Assembly (NCBI GenBank): GCA_937893155.1
Contig: CALBGU010000079.1
Coordinates: forward strand, 1-56,105
Direction: 5' to 3'
Source of the DNA: an uncultured Treponema sp.
GTDB taxonomy: Bacteria; Spirochaetota; Spirochaetia; Treponematales; Treponemataceae
DNA: 56,105 bases
Program-made: the position numbers and the translations under genes
In this document: positions 1-8,593 of the stretch, in pieces
Position numbering within the stretch: the first letter of the stretch is position 1
Layout: the number at the start of each line of letters is the position of its first letter
Notes under the pieces: model-generated
What the model saw: the letters and a program-made list of their open reading frames with translations, nothing else
Told to the model about the DNA's origin: nothing
Database searches by the model: none

Positions 1-115
1 ATGCAACTTTCAAGGATTTATTTAGTGTTTACTTTCTTTTCACTTTTTTTCTAAGTTCATTGCGCGGGCAAAAAACAGGCACCTTTTTTTTCTAAGCGCC
101 GTTTTTTATCCCCAA

Positions 116-152
116 AACAAAAAAACAGGCACACAACATCGTATGCCTGTTT
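116..152 (-). terminator. Intrinsic terminator of the OmpA/FlgD-Ig gene
   Basis: Perfect 7-bp stem ACAGGCA (125-131) / TGCCTGT (144-150). Read on the minus strand, a run of T (plus-strand A at 116-125) follows the stem, 56 nt past the stop at 208. The left edge of the window (1-115) holds only T-rich non-coding sequence with a second copy of the AAAAAACAGGCAC half-stem near 70. Confidence 0.85.
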
Positions 153-207
153 TCGTTTAGAACCTTTTACAAGAATGTCTTTGCAGTTTCAAAACCGTCT
201 CAGACGG

Positions 208-3200
208 CTATTTTACCAAGACAAACTCAACGCGGCGGTTCTTCCAGCGATTGTCCACATCACGCATATTCACGAGCGGACTCTTGCTTCCGTTTCCGAC
301 AGCCTTGAGGCGCGACTTTGAAATGCCGCCCTTCTCGTTGAGCCAGTTGAGGATAAACTCAGCGCGCGCCTGCGTCAACGGCAGAACCTCGGTGTTTTCC
401 TCTTTCTGCGTGCCGGAAATGTTGTTTGCATTTCCCTCGATAGTGACGTTGTAATCCTTGAACTTCTTGAGAATCTGCGAAACACGCTTCAAGACGCGGA
501 TATTGTTGTCTACTGTCTTTTGGTCAAGCCCCTTGTGCAACTGCTCTTCCTTGCTCATCTTTGCAACCTCAGCAACGCTTGCGAAGTCCGCACGGTCGCC
601 GCGGAAGATGATAGACGGAACCTGCATCTTGAGTTTGTTGCCGTCGCGGATAACCAACACATCGACCTGAATCACGCCTTCGTGCACCGTCGTCATACCA
701 AGCGAATCCGTTACCGTGAACGTGTACGGATAATCCGTTGCAGACTGCACGAGGTCGCCGTTTTTGCTTGAACGACCGTCCCACAAGATGAGCGGCGTAA
801 TAGCAGATTTTCCGCTTGTCTCCCAGAACGGCTTTTCTCTGCCCTTGTCGTCAACTTCGCTGATAACGAACGACCAAGAAGAAAGCGGAGCCTTGCTTTC
901 GGCGCTCAACTGAATGCTCAAATCATCGTTCTCGCCATCGTTATCAGGGCTGAAATATTCAGGCGCAGTCTTTACCACCGCGATTGGAGGCAGCGTCGTA
1001 CAGATAAACGGAGATGTGCTTGCCGCAACTTTGTTTCCCTTTGTGTACGAGAGCTTGATATTGCCCGTGAACTCGCCTTCCGCAGTGCCGCCCCTGTCGG
1101 TCTTGCCGTCCCATGTGATATTCTGCGGCAACGGGGTCGAAGCATCTCCAGACCAAGTGCGGATTGGATTTCCGTTTTTGTCGGCAACATAGAATTCCCA
1201 GCTGTCCATTCCGTCCTGCAATGAAGCGCGGATATTAAAGAGCTGCTCATCTTTCACCTTGTCGCCATTCGGAGAAAATCCAGAAAGAGAAGCCGTCACA
1301 TACGCTTTTGCCTCGCGTGTATCGAGGTTAATGCCGCCCATTTCAACAGAAGTTGCGTTTCCAGCCTCGTCTTCCGCGCTCACGATAAACTTGTACAAAC
1401 CGTCAGGAACAGCATTTCCGCTCTCGTCAGTACCGTCCCAATCCAAACTTTCTGGCACATTTTCTTTCCATTCGTATGTGCGCACCGTTTTTCCCGACGA
1501 ATCCACCAAAGAACCCGTCCATTTTGTTTCGGTTGATGACGTTGAGCCAATCGTAAACGGATTGATTGTGCTGTCGAAAATCATACGCTCTGGAGCCTGC
1601 AATTCCACAGCTGGCGGCACGGTATCAATCGTAAACGGCTGCGAAGATGTTTCGGCGGTGTTTTCATTCGCCGCAACGGTAGACAATTTCGCCGTATACA
1701 CACCGTCTGCGCAAAGTTCGTTCGCATCGCTGTAGCCGTTCCACGTGATTGTGGCAGGCAATGACTTATTCGCCGCGATAGTGCGCACAACGTTTCCGTC
1801 GCTGTCAGAGATTTCGAGTGTGTAAGAAATGACCTTTGAACCTTCAGACTTTTCGTTCGCTTTTGGGGTCAACACAACCGTGTTTTTCTTTCCGATTGGC
1901 GAGAAATACGTCGGCGTAACCGAAAGCAAAAGCTCTGTATTGCTTGTATCGAGGCTAAACGGCGTAGAAGAAGCCTTGCCCTTGTTGCCCGCTTGGTCAA
2001 TCGCTACGAGTTCGTAGGTATATTTTCCGTCAGAAGCAAGCATACCGTTTGAATCCAAGCCGTCCCACGCAACAGAATCCGCAGGATTTTGTCCGAGGTC
2101 AAACTCTTTTATAACCTTCTTGTTTTCGTCCAAAATGCGCCCTGTCCAAGATGCCTCTGGCTTAGTCACTTTCTGGCTGATTGTTACCGTATCAAGTTTG
2201 CCGTCCCCGTCTGGCGAGAAAAGCGTATTTGACACGCTCAGCGTTGCTTTTGGCACATTCGTGTCTTTTACGAACGCAGGAGAATTCATCGGGGCAGTTT
2301 CATAGCCGTTCTGATAGCGCGCCGTAACGACCGCCTGATAAGTGCCGTCAGGAATCGAATCGCTCTTGTCGTTGCCCTTAATCACCACCGCAGGCTCCAG
2401 CGATGCCTTGCTGCCGTCGAAAACCATTTTTGACGGAGCCGCATCAGTGCCCTCAAATCTGCGATATTCCTTGCCGTCCTGTCCCACGATTGCGATAGAC
2501 CAATTCGTGAGTTTTGCGCCCTTGTTCGTTACGCCGTCAGGAGCGGGGATAGACACATCGAACGAAATATTTTTCAACTCGCTGCCGGTGTTTGGCGAGA
2601 AATAGCGGCTGCCAGAAATCGCGATATTCGTTACTGGCTTTACCGAAGAATAGATGATGTTTTTGATTTCGGCAGGAGCAGATTTGTTTCCTGCGCGGTC
2701 AGTTGACTCGATAGAATAGCTGTAAACGCCGTCTGGCACAAAGCCCGTGATAACGCCGTTTTCGTCAAGTCCCGTACCGTCCCAATCAATCGTAAGCGGC
2801 TGGGCTTTTTGGTTCTTGTCTTCCCATTTTTTCTGCCAGACCGTCTTTCCGAGCGAATCCACAATTTTTGCAGACCACACATCTTCTTCGCTACCCGTCT
2901 GTTCCACTCTCAATTCGGATTTTGCGCCTTCACCGAAAACTTTGTCCTCATCAGCCAATTCTGCCAATTCCACACTCGGAGGCGTGTTATCCACGATGAC
3001 ACACAATTTTTCAGACGAACTCGAATTTCCGTTATCGTCGGTCGCCGTAAATGCGTAATAATAAGTGCCGTCAGGAGCTAAAGAACCGTCGTCAAGCGCG
3101 CCGTTCCAGCTTACCGATTTTGGAATTTCGACCCCTTTTTTTGCCGAAAAAAGCGCCTTGATAAACGTTTTGAACGTCAACCGACCCGTGCGTTTTTCCT

Positions 3201-3426
3201 TGTTGGAAATAACGCGGACAGGGATTCCGTTGCTGTCATAAATAAAAAAACTCCATTCCACAACGTAACGGCGGTCTTTTACCGCAATCGGCACTTCAAG
3301 AACATCTTGAACACCGTCGTTGTTCGGCGAAATATAAATAGTATCATGGTCAGCCGCGCCAGCCGCCTGCACTGACAGCGCAAAGCTCAAAGCAAGGGCT
3401 GTCTTCAAAAATGTATTCTTTTTCAT
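208..3426 (-). CDS. Secreted OmpA-family protein with repeated FlgD-Ig-like modules
   Basis: Residues 1-24 form a signal peptide ending AAGA. The body is a chain of modules. Each opens with an FSP-N/D-DG motif (near residues 32, 274, 400, 504, 714, 824) and carries FlgD-Ig-like strands of the WDG...G..VPDGTY.Y...A.D.AGN type. From about residue 935 comes an OmpA/MotB-like peptidoglycan-binding domain ending NRRVEFVLVK. Known family role: anchoring an extracytoplasmic protein to the cell wall. Inference: a periplasmic or surface stalk linked to peptidoglycan. It lies 15 nt downstream of the UPF0164 gene and is probably co-transcribed with it. Start chosen for the signal peptide; the Shine-Dalgarno is modest. 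No frameshift seen. Confidence 0.85.
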   Translation of the reverse strand: MKKNTFLKTALALSFALSVQAAGAADHDTIYISPNNDGVQDVLEVPIAVKDRRYVVEWSFFIYDSNGIPVRVISNKEKRTGRLTFKTFIKALFSAKKGVEIPKSVSWNGALDDGSLAPDGTYYYAFTATDDNGNSSSSEKLCVIVDNTPPSVELAELADEDKVFGEGAKSELRVEQTGSEEDVWSAKIVDSLGKTVWQKKWEDKNQKAQPLTIDWDGTGLDENGVITGFVPDGVYSYSIESTDRAGNKSAPAEIKNIIYSSVKPVTNIAISGSRYFSPNTGSELKNISFDVSIPAPDGVTNKGAKLTNWSIAIVGQDGKEYRRFEGTDAAPSKMVFDGSKASLEPAVVIKGNDKSDSIPDGTYQAVVTARYQNGYETAPMNSPAFVKDTNVPKATLSVSNTLFSPDGDGKLDTVTISQKVTKPEASWTGRILDENKKVIKEFDLGQNPADSVAWDGLDSNGMLASDGKYTYELVAIDQAGNKGKASSTPFSLDTSNTELLLSVTPTYFSPIGKKNTVVLTPKANEKSEGSKVISYTLEISDSDGNVVRTIAANKSLPATITWNGYSDANELCADGVYTAKLSTVAANENTAETSSQPFTIDTVPPAVELQAPERMIFDSTINPFTIGSTSSTETKWTGSLVDSSGKTVRTYEWKENVPESLDWDGTDESGNAVPDGLYKFIVSAEDEAGNATSVEMGGINLDTREAKAYVTASLSGFSPNGDKVKDEQLFNIRASLQDGMDSWEFYVADKNGNPIRTWSGDASTPLPQNITWDGKTDRGGTAEGEFTGNIKLSYTKGNKVAASTSPFICTTLPPIAVVKTAPEYFSPDNDGENDDLSIQLSAESKAPLSSWSFVISEVDDKGREKPFWETSGKSAITPLILWDGRSSKNGDLVQSATDYPYTFTVTDSLGMTTVHEGVIQVDVLVIRDGNKLKMQVPSIIFRGDRADFASVAEVAKMSKEEQLHKGLDQKTVDNNIRVLKRVSQILKKFKDYNVTIEGNANNISGTQKEENTEVLPLTQARAEFILNWLNEKGGISKSRLKAVGNGSKSPLVNMRDVDNRWKNRRVEFVLVK

Positions 3427-3441
3427 ATTTCCACTCTCAAA

Positions 3442-4575
3442 CTACTCTTTGCTTTCTGTTTTTTCAGATTTGTCGTTCTTTTTATCGCTCTTGCCGTCTT
3501 CAGCCCACAGCGTAATTTCCGGCGGTTCATTGTCGGACGTGCCGAGTTTCAAAAGCGCACCTCCAGAAACCGCCGTTACGTTTTTGTAAAGCTGCTGCCA
3601 CGCCGCACCCACGGTCATTTCGCTCTGACCCCAGTCAGAGTTTCCTGCCGCAAGTTTTGACGACTGAAATGCGAACTTGAATGAAAGCCCGATTGACGGC
3701 AAATTCACATCGCGCCCCTCAATCATTTCACGAAGATTTGCATTCCAGCCCACATTCAAGCGCACCATTTCGGCATACGACACCTGAAAACCCGCATCAA
3801 AAACGGCATTTTGCGCCGTTGGAACGCTCACGTCCGCCGACCAGCCGCCCTTGAACAGCCCCGCCTCGAACAGCGTGCTTGCCACACCGACTCTGAGCGT
3901 CGCAAGCCCCGGATACATCGTTGCTTCGTTGTCCTCCCAGTCTTCGCGGTTTTCATCGCGCGAATCCGCACTCATTCCGAACAATTCATCGCCCGAAAAC
4001 GGCTTTCCCAGATTCATCAACGCAACGCCAAGACGAAAATCGTCCATAAACGCGATTTTGCCGAAATTATACAAAATACCCACGTCAATGCCCGCTTTCC
4101 AATCGCTTTTTTCATCGTACGCAACGCCCACATTTGCCGTCGCACCGAAATTCAGATTGTCGGTAATGTCTTTGGAAAAATTGCCGCGGAAATCAAAAAC
4201 GTGTCCCAAATGCATATCCAAAAACGGAGACGCAATCCACTGCGCTAAAAACGTCGTAACGCCGTAGCGAGACGGGATTGAAACGCCAAGCCCCGCAGAG
4301 TTGCCGTAATCGTCATCGCTCAAGTCGTCGCTGTCAATAAGCGCGGTATAGCCCAAATCAATCATAATGCGTTGCTCAAGAGCCGGCAGCGCAGGATTGT
4401 TTACAATAGAACTCGGCGTCACAAAATACAGGGCGCCTCCAGCTGAAGAATGTCCCCCAGAAAGCAATTCTGGCTCAGACAGCCTATTTAAATCTTCACT
4501 TCCTGTCGGGGGATTGTAGGCAAACAAGCTTGACGCTGCCGTTAAAACAGCAAAAGCTGATAAAACCTTTTTCAT
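3442..4575 (-). CDS. UPF0164-family outer-membrane protein (FadL/PorV-like)
   Basis: 377 residues starting MKKVLSAFAVLTAASSLFAY, a signal peptide. The start at 4575 has GGAGG 7-11 nt upstream, so a longer frame reaching 4611 is not used. The body has alternating polar/hydrophobic beta-strands, many aromatic residues, and motifs such as SSAGGALYFVTPSSIVNNPALPAL near the N-terminus, as in the treponemal UPF0164 proteins, which are regarded as FadL-like beta-barrels. Inference: an outer-membrane barrel, possibly for hydrophobic solutes. The acidic/lysine-rich tail (DGKSDKKNDKSEKTESKE) is likely a periplasmic or disordered extension. First gene of a two-gene operon with the OmpA-family gene. Confidence 0.8.
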   Translation of the reverse strand: MKKVLSAFAVLTAASSLFAYNPPTGSEDLNRLSEPELLSGGHSSAGGALYFVTPSSIVNNPALPALEQRIMIDLGYTALIDSDDLSDDDYGNSAGLGVSIPSRYGVTTFLAQWIASPFLDMHLGHVFDFRGNFSKDITDNLNFGATANVGVAYDEKSDWKAGIDVGILYNFGKIAFMDDFRLGVALMNLGKPFSGDELFGMSADSRDENREDWEDNEATMYPGLATLRVGVASTLFEAGLFKGGWSADVSVPTAQNAVFDAGFQVSYAEMVRLNVGWNANLREMIEGRDVNLPSIGLSFKFAFQSSKLAAGNSDWGQSEMTVGAAWQQLYKNVTAVSGGALLKLGTSDNEPPEITLWAEDGKSDKKNDKSEKTESKE

Positions 4576-4697
4576 AATCGAACCTCCGTTATGTACGTTT
4601 ATATTCGACAAATAATGTATTCCTATGAATCGAATTTTCTAAAAGCCGTATTATGTTAGCAAAATTATAAAAATAACGCAACATTCAAAAAAATATA

Positions 4698-4731
4698 AAA
4701 AGCCCGCAGAACAAATCGTGCGGGTTTTTTA
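4698..4731. terminator. Bidirectional terminator-like hairpin in a divergent spacer
   Basis: CCCGCA / TGCGGG stem with a 10-nt loop, T-run on the plus side (4724-4730) and A-run on the minus side. It lies in the 412-nt spacer between two divergent genes (4575 - and 4988 +), where neither known gene should terminate. The rest of the spacer is AT-rich and shows nothing else I recognise. Confidence 0.55.
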
Positions 4732-4951
4732 TGTCTCTTCTCCAATCAGGGCAAGCCTATTGAATTTCTTTTACACACTTTTAGAATTTTTTGCAATCGG
4801 ATTTTTCAAAGAAATGCACTTTTTATAAAAAAAATCACATCAAAAATTTTTCAATTTTAGATTTTAGAGATTTTGAGGCATTTTTTTTATATTTTCGCCG
4901 CAGAAAAATTGAATTTTTTCAACGTAAAAAGCTATAAAACATTTTGCTTGC

Positions 4952-4988
4952 TTGACAGTTATTGTTATTTTTCGCAAAATAGGAAATA
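4952..4988 (+). promoter_or_regulatory. Promoter of the 510-residue hypothetical; leaderless start
   Basis: TTGACA (4952-4957), 17-bp spacer, CAAAAT (4975-4980), then 7 nt to the ATG at 4988. The transcript would start at or next to the ATG. AGGAAAT precedes the ATG but would lie outside such an mRNA, so a leadered alternative from another promoter is possible. Confidence 0.5.
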
Positions 4989-6520
4989 TGAAAAAGAGTA
5001 AAGTTGCAGGTGAAAACATTTTTTTACGTTTTATTCATTCAGTGTTCGGCGGCGGCGACCCCGAAGCTGACAAACGTCGTCTGCTCAAAAATATTGCGAA
5101 AGATTTGTCGCATTCTAAATTTAAGTTCTATAAATACAACTCAAACGAGGTTTTGCCCGCGTTCGGAAAGTTGTTCTATGAAATCTACAAAACGATTTCT
5201 CCAGCGCAGTTGATGTTCCAGTCGATGCAGAACCCGAATGCATACAAAAATCAAGTGGTGGATTATTCGCTCAACGAAAAACAGAAAGCCTTGATTGAAG
5301 ACCTTTCTGAAGAATCGATTGTTGCGCTGTCCAAAACGATGTCTTTTAAGGATTTAAACGCAAAAATCCAAAAAGATACGCAGGCATTTATGAGCGAATT
5401 CGACGGCGACAGAATTAACGAAATCGACGCGCTGTATTCGCAAATGATGGCTTTTAAGGCGTTCTGCTCTTACGATTTTTATTTTTTGGTCAAAAAGTTT
5501 TCGGCGGGCTTAAAGGAACACGATTTCAATACAACGCCAAAATTTGAAACGATAACCGCGCAGTACATCGCAGATGACCTCAAGGATTTTATTACGGTTG
5601 CGTGGGCACTGCCGTTCGATGCGGATTGGTCAAAACTGTTCAATTTGTTCAAAGCATACAAAACGGTGGAGCCAGTTCCGCTTCCTGCGTGGAAAAAAAT
5701 CATTACGCGCCTGCGCCAAATCAAAGAATCGCGCACCATCGAAATGATTATTCAGCTCATTACCAAAGACCCGATTTATACCTGCGATGTTGAAGAATTG
5801 CACGACCATGTTATTGACGCATATCTCGATAAAATGCGCACGCAATCCACCAATACGCTCAAAAAATTGCAGACCGAGCGCAAAAATTCGCAAATCGACG
5901 GGCTTTTGCAGCAGATTTTCGGTACGACCGCCGTGGTGCGTCTCAAAAATTACACGACGCAGACAAGCGCAAACATTGAGCGCAAAAATGTGGGTTCATT
6001 CCAATACTGCGCGCCGTTGAGCTATCTCAAGGCGTTCCTTGTGGATTATGTGAAAAAAGACGTGCGCGAATATTGCGATTTGGTTTTGATTCGCGGTCAG
6101 TGGGTTTCAAACTCGCTTTCCACGGAGATGTCGAACGCGTATCACGGGCTTTTGGAGACTTCGGACAAAATCACCGAGTTGGACAACACGCTGGCAGACG
6201 ACGGCGCGATTGGTTCAAAAATCAAGACGCTGATGCCGCGTATCGGGCATGACCACGAATCTGCAAATATCATCAGAACCAAGGTGAAAGACGTGAACGA
6301 CCTTGCCCGCGCATACATCAAAGAAGCAGCGCAGGATTTGGTCGTCGTGGCAAAAAACACAAAAGCGCTGCTCGAAGATTACTCAAAGCCGCACGGCGAA
6401 TTGATTATCAACTGGAAAGAGCTTGAGCGCTCGTCCGAGCACCCTATCAAAGAATTGGGCGTGGAAGTGTACAAGAAAATCTACACGTTTGTGCAGTTGA
6501 TGAAGAGTTTTTTGCAGTAA
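4988..6520 (+). CDS. Conserved spirochaetal hypothetical protein (DUF5312-like?)
   Basis: 510 residues, no signal peptide or clear membrane segment. Predicted mostly helical, with charged amphipathic stretches throughout. The N-terminus is basic (MKKSKVAGENIFLRFIHSVFGGGDPEADKRR) and the C-terminus ends in a hydrophobic helix (IYTFVQLMKSFLQ). I recall similar sequences annotated as DUF5312 in Treponema but cannot confirm this. No catalytic motif seen. Start at 4988 fits AGGAAAT and the -10 spacing; a TTG at 4952 opens the frame earlier but is part of a -35 box. Monocistronic, with its own terminator. Function unknown. Confidence 0.75.
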   Translation: MKKSKVAGENIFLRFIHSVFGGGDPEADKRRLLKNIAKDLSHSKFKFYKYNSNEVLPAFGKLFYEIYKTISPAQLMFQSMQNPNAYKNQVVDYSLNEKQKALIEDLSEESIVALSKTMSFKDLNAKIQKDTQAFMSEFDGDRINEIDALYSQMMAFKAFCSYDFYFLVKKFSAGLKEHDFNTTPKFETITAQYIADDLKDFITVAWALPFDADWSKLFNLFKAYKTVEPVPLPAWKKIITRLRQIKESRTIEMIIQLITKDPIYTCDVEELHDHVIDAYLDKMRTQSTNTLKKLQTERKNSQIDGLLQQIFGTTAVVRLKNYTTQTSANIERKNVGSFQYCAPLSYLKAFLVDYVKKDVREYCDLVLIRGQWVSNSLSTEMSNAYHGLLETSDKITELDNTLADDGAIGSKIKTLMPRIGHDHESANIIRTKVKDVNDLARAYIKEAAQDLVVVAKNTKALLEDYSKPHGELIINWKELERSSEHPIKELGVEVYKKIYTFVQLMKSFLQ

Positions 6521-6542
6521 TTTCCTTTTTTTTCGATAAAGA

Positions 6543-6570
6543 TACCCGCATTTTTCGTGCGGGTTTTTGT
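6543..6570 (+). terminator. Intrinsic terminator of the 510-residue hypothetical
   Basis: CCCGCA (6545-6550) / TGCGGG (6558-6563) followed by TTTTT, 25 nt past the stop at 6520. A decayed copy of the dispersed GTCATTCC repeat lies at 6602-6640, up to the end of lptB. Confidence 0.85.
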
Positions 6571-6637
6571 TTTGTTTCAACATAGGTTTATTAAAAAATG
6601 CTGTCATTCCGAACTTGTTTTGGTGCAAGCGATTTTT

Positions 6638-7393
6638 TCACATGTGGAAATTTTCGCCGAGGTAGATTTCGCGGGCAAGTTCGCTATTGATAATGTCGTC
6701 TTTTGAGCCTTGGATAAGAATCTGCCCCGTGTTGATGATAATCGCTCTATCGGTGATTTCCAGCGTGTCGCGCACATTGTGGTCGGTGATGAGAATGCCG
6801 ATTCCCTGCTCGGCAAGATAGTGAATCATCTGCTTAATGTCCGCGACGGCAATCGGGTCGATGCCCGCAAACGGCTCGTCAAGGAGCAAAAATTTTGGCT
6901 CGATTGCCAAACTCCGCGCAATCTCCGTGCGTCGCCTCTCACCGCCAGAAAGCGTAAACGCAGGCTGGTGGCGAATTCTGCCGATGTCGAATTGCTCAAT
7001 GAGGTCATCAAGTTTTTGCCGTTTTTGCTTCGAGCTCAAATCTTTTCGCGTTTCCAAAATCGAATAGATATTTTCTTCCACCGTAAGTTTTCGGAACACC
7101 GACGCTTCCTGCGGCAAATACGAAATCCCCGCGCGCGCACGTTTATACATCGGCAGTTTTGTAATGCAGACATCGTCCAAAAACACTTCGCCGCTCGTGG
7201 GCTTGTAAAAACCGACGACCATATAAAACGTGGTCGTTTTCCCCGCGCCGTTCGGTCCCAAAAGCCCGAGCACCTCGCCCGTGTGCATACTAAAATCCAC
7301 GCCCTGCACCACTTTTTTTTTGCCGAACGTTTTGTACAGGCTTGAAACGCGGAGCGTATGACGCTGGGCATTTTCTGCGTTTGAAATATCCAT
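6638..7393 (-). CDS. lptB: LPS/lipid export ABC transporter ATPase LptB
   Basis: 251 residues, the usual LptB length. Walker A GPNGAGKT (46-53), signature LSGGE (148-152), Walker B LLLDEP (169-174), switch histidine in ITDHNVRD (H205). Highly typical LptB stretches include MYKRARAGISYLPQEASVF and the C-terminal SELAREIYLGENF. Known role: cytoplasmic ATPase of LptB2FGC, which drives lipid transport to the outer membrane. In a Treponema lacking classical LPS the cargo is uncertain. The frame is open up to 8422, but homology begins just after 7393, and a promoter places transcription start at this ATG. It diverges from a LolA-like gene, a sensible envelope-biogenesis pairing. Confidence 0.93.
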   Translation of the reverse strand: MDISNAENAQRHTLRVSSLYKTFGKKKVVQGVDFSMHTGEVLGLLGPNGAGKTTTFYMVVGFYKPTSGEVFLDDVCITKLPMYKRARAGISYLPQEASVFRKLTVEENIYSILETRKDLSSKQKRQKLDDLIEQFDIGRIRHQPAFTLSGGERRRTEIARSLAIEPKFLLLDEPFAGIDPIAVADIKQMIHYLAEQGIGILITDHNVRDTLEITDRAIIINTGQILIQGSKDDIINSELAREIYLGENFHM

Positions 7394-7429
7394 AAAAGCG
7401 AGTGTATCAAAAGATGTTTTTCTGAGCAA
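7393..7429 (-). promoter_or_regulatory. lptB promoter, leaderless start
   Basis: Minus strand: TTGCTC (7429-7424), 17-bp spacer, extended -10 TGA-TACACT (-10 box at 7406-7401), then 7 nt to the ATG at 7393. There is no Shine-Dalgarno before this ATG. Confidence 0.5.
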
Positions 7430-7486
7430 GTTTTCTGCATACCCATTTTTTGGGCAGAGTCTCTTTTTCATACCAAATCCAAAATA

Positions 7487-7515
7487 TTGAAAAAATCGCA
7501 ATTTTTCGCTATTAT
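7487..7515 (+). promoter_or_regulatory. Promoter of the LolA-like gene
   Basis: TTGAAA (7487-7492), 17-bp spacer, TATTAT (7510-7515). The transcript would carry a leader of about 25 nt with AGGAG before the ATG at 7547. Confidence 0.65.
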
Positions 7516-7546
7516 GATGCAACAAAAAGATTTTTAGGAGTTTTTT

Positions 7547-8365
7547 ATGCAACTTAAAAAAACGATTGTAGCACTGGCTTTTATGCTGGTGGCGGGTGCA
7601 GCGGCTTTTGCAGACGAAGCATACGATGTGGTAAAAAAGTTTACTGAATTGGACGTGCCAGAATACAGCAAAGCGACGATGCTTTTGGAAATCAAAAATA
7701 AAAACGGTGCCGTGGAAACGCGCGAAATGATTGAATATGGAAGCGGCTTCAACGTCCTCAAAAACGTCGTGTTCGACATTCAAAAGGATTCGACTTCCAA
7801 ATACAAGGGCGTGCGCGTTTTGCAGGCAGAGAAAACCAACAAGGAAGACGACCGCTGGATTTACGAGCCGTCTTTGCGCAACGTCCGCCGCATTCAGACA
7901 GGCGAGCGCTCTGGTTCGTTCGTCGGCTGCGAGTTCACTTACAACGATATGACAATCCGCAAGGTTGACGAAGACAAGCACGAAATGCTCAACGCCAACG
8001 ATTCTATCAATGTAAACGGCACAAATTACACGTGCTGGCAGATTAAAAGCGTGCCTATCAAGAAAAACGACATCGAATACGGCTACCGCATTTGCTGGTA
8101 CGACAAAAAGACGTATCTCCCCGTCAAGATGGAATACTACGACAAAAAAGACCCAAAATTGCTGATGAAAACGTTTATCATCGAGAAAATCGACAACGTA
8201 AAAGGCATTACAGGCACACCGTACGTTCTGCGCCGCTCTTGCCTCATCACCAATCACATTACAGGACGCACCACGCGCGTTACCGTCAAAGATTTTGTGT
8301 TTGACAACGAAAAACTCGTCAACAAAAAAATCTTCACCACAAACTGGCTGATGACCGGAAAATAA
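7547..8365 (+). CDS. Outer-membrane lipoprotein-sorting protein (LolA-like)
   Basis: 272 residues. Signal peptide MQLKKTIVALAFMLVAGAAAFA. The mature part matches the LolA-like family often annotated as outer membrane lipoprotein-sorting protein: early EMIEYGSGFNVLKNVVFDIQKD, then RWIYEPSLRNVRRIQTGERSGSFVGCEFTYNDM, and a late RTTRVTVKDFVFDNEKLVNKKIFTTNWL. Known fold: an open beta-barrel holding lipid or lipoprotein acyl chains in the periplasm. Inference: carries lipoproteins or lipids to the outer membrane. Own promoter, AGGAG Shine-Dalgarno and terminator, so monocistronic. It diverges from lptB. Confidence 0.85.
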   Translation: MQLKKTIVALAFMLVAGAAAFADEAYDVVKKFTELDVPEYSKATMLLEIKNKNGAVETREMIEYGSGFNVLKNVVFDIQKDSTSKYKGVRVLQAEKTNKEDDRWIYEPSLRNVRRIQTGERSGSFVGCEFTYNDMTIRKVDEDKHEMLNANDSINVNGTNYTCWQIKSVPIKKNDIEYGYRICWYDKKTYLPVKMEYYDKKDPKLLMKTFIIEKIDNVKGITGTPYVLRRSCLITNHITGRTTRVTVKDFVFDNEKLVNKKIFTTNWLMTGK

Positions 8366-8387
8366 TTTTTTCTTTTTCCATTTTTCA

Positions 8388-8418
8388 AGCACCTGCATTT
8401 TTTGCGGGTGTTTTTTTG
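8388..8418 (+). terminator. Terminator of the LolA-like gene
   Basis: CACCTGC (8390-8396) pairs with GCGGGTG (8404-8410, one G-U), followed by seven T, 25 nt after the stop. Confidence 0.85.
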
Positions 8419-8469
8419 TCATTCCGATTGAACTTATGACATTGCCGCACTATCATTCTGTTTTGCGTG

Positions 8470-8498
8470 TTGCAAAAATTGCAGAATAGAGATATTAT
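8470..8498 (+). promoter_or_regulatory. Promoter of the activase operon
   Basis: TTGCAA (8470-8475), 17-bp spacer, TATTAT (8493-8498). Transcription would start near 8505, giving a leader of about 90 nt before the ATG at 8594. Confidence 0.65.
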
Positions 8499-8504
8499 TT
8501 CCTC

Positions 8505-8593
8505 ATATACTATTGGGGTATACTTGTCAATTTGGCAAAACACACCCGAGCTTTCAAATGAGGCTTTGCCTCCCGCTCAAGATAAAGGGATAT
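8505..8593 (+). promoter_or_regulatory. Structured 5' leader: two abutting hairpins
   Basis: Hairpin 1 (8516-8547): outer GGGT/ACCC, inner TTGTCA/TGGCAA with a 3-nt loop. Hairpin 2 (8548-8578) begins at the next base: outer GAGC/GCTC, inner GAGGC/GCCTC. The Shine-Dalgarno AAAGGGA follows at 8584-8590. Nearly the whole leader is paired, which is unusual in this window. I do not recognise a known riboswitch class. Confidence 0.45.

Noticed and set aside
7394..8422. N-terminal extension of lptB to 594 residues
   Set aside because: The added part is the antisense of the LolA-like gene. ABC homology starts after 7393 and a promoter fits that start.
8513..8593. N-terminal extension of the activase
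   Set aside because: The extra 27 codons lie within the two-hairpin leader, and the Shine-Dalgarno fits only the ATG at 8594.
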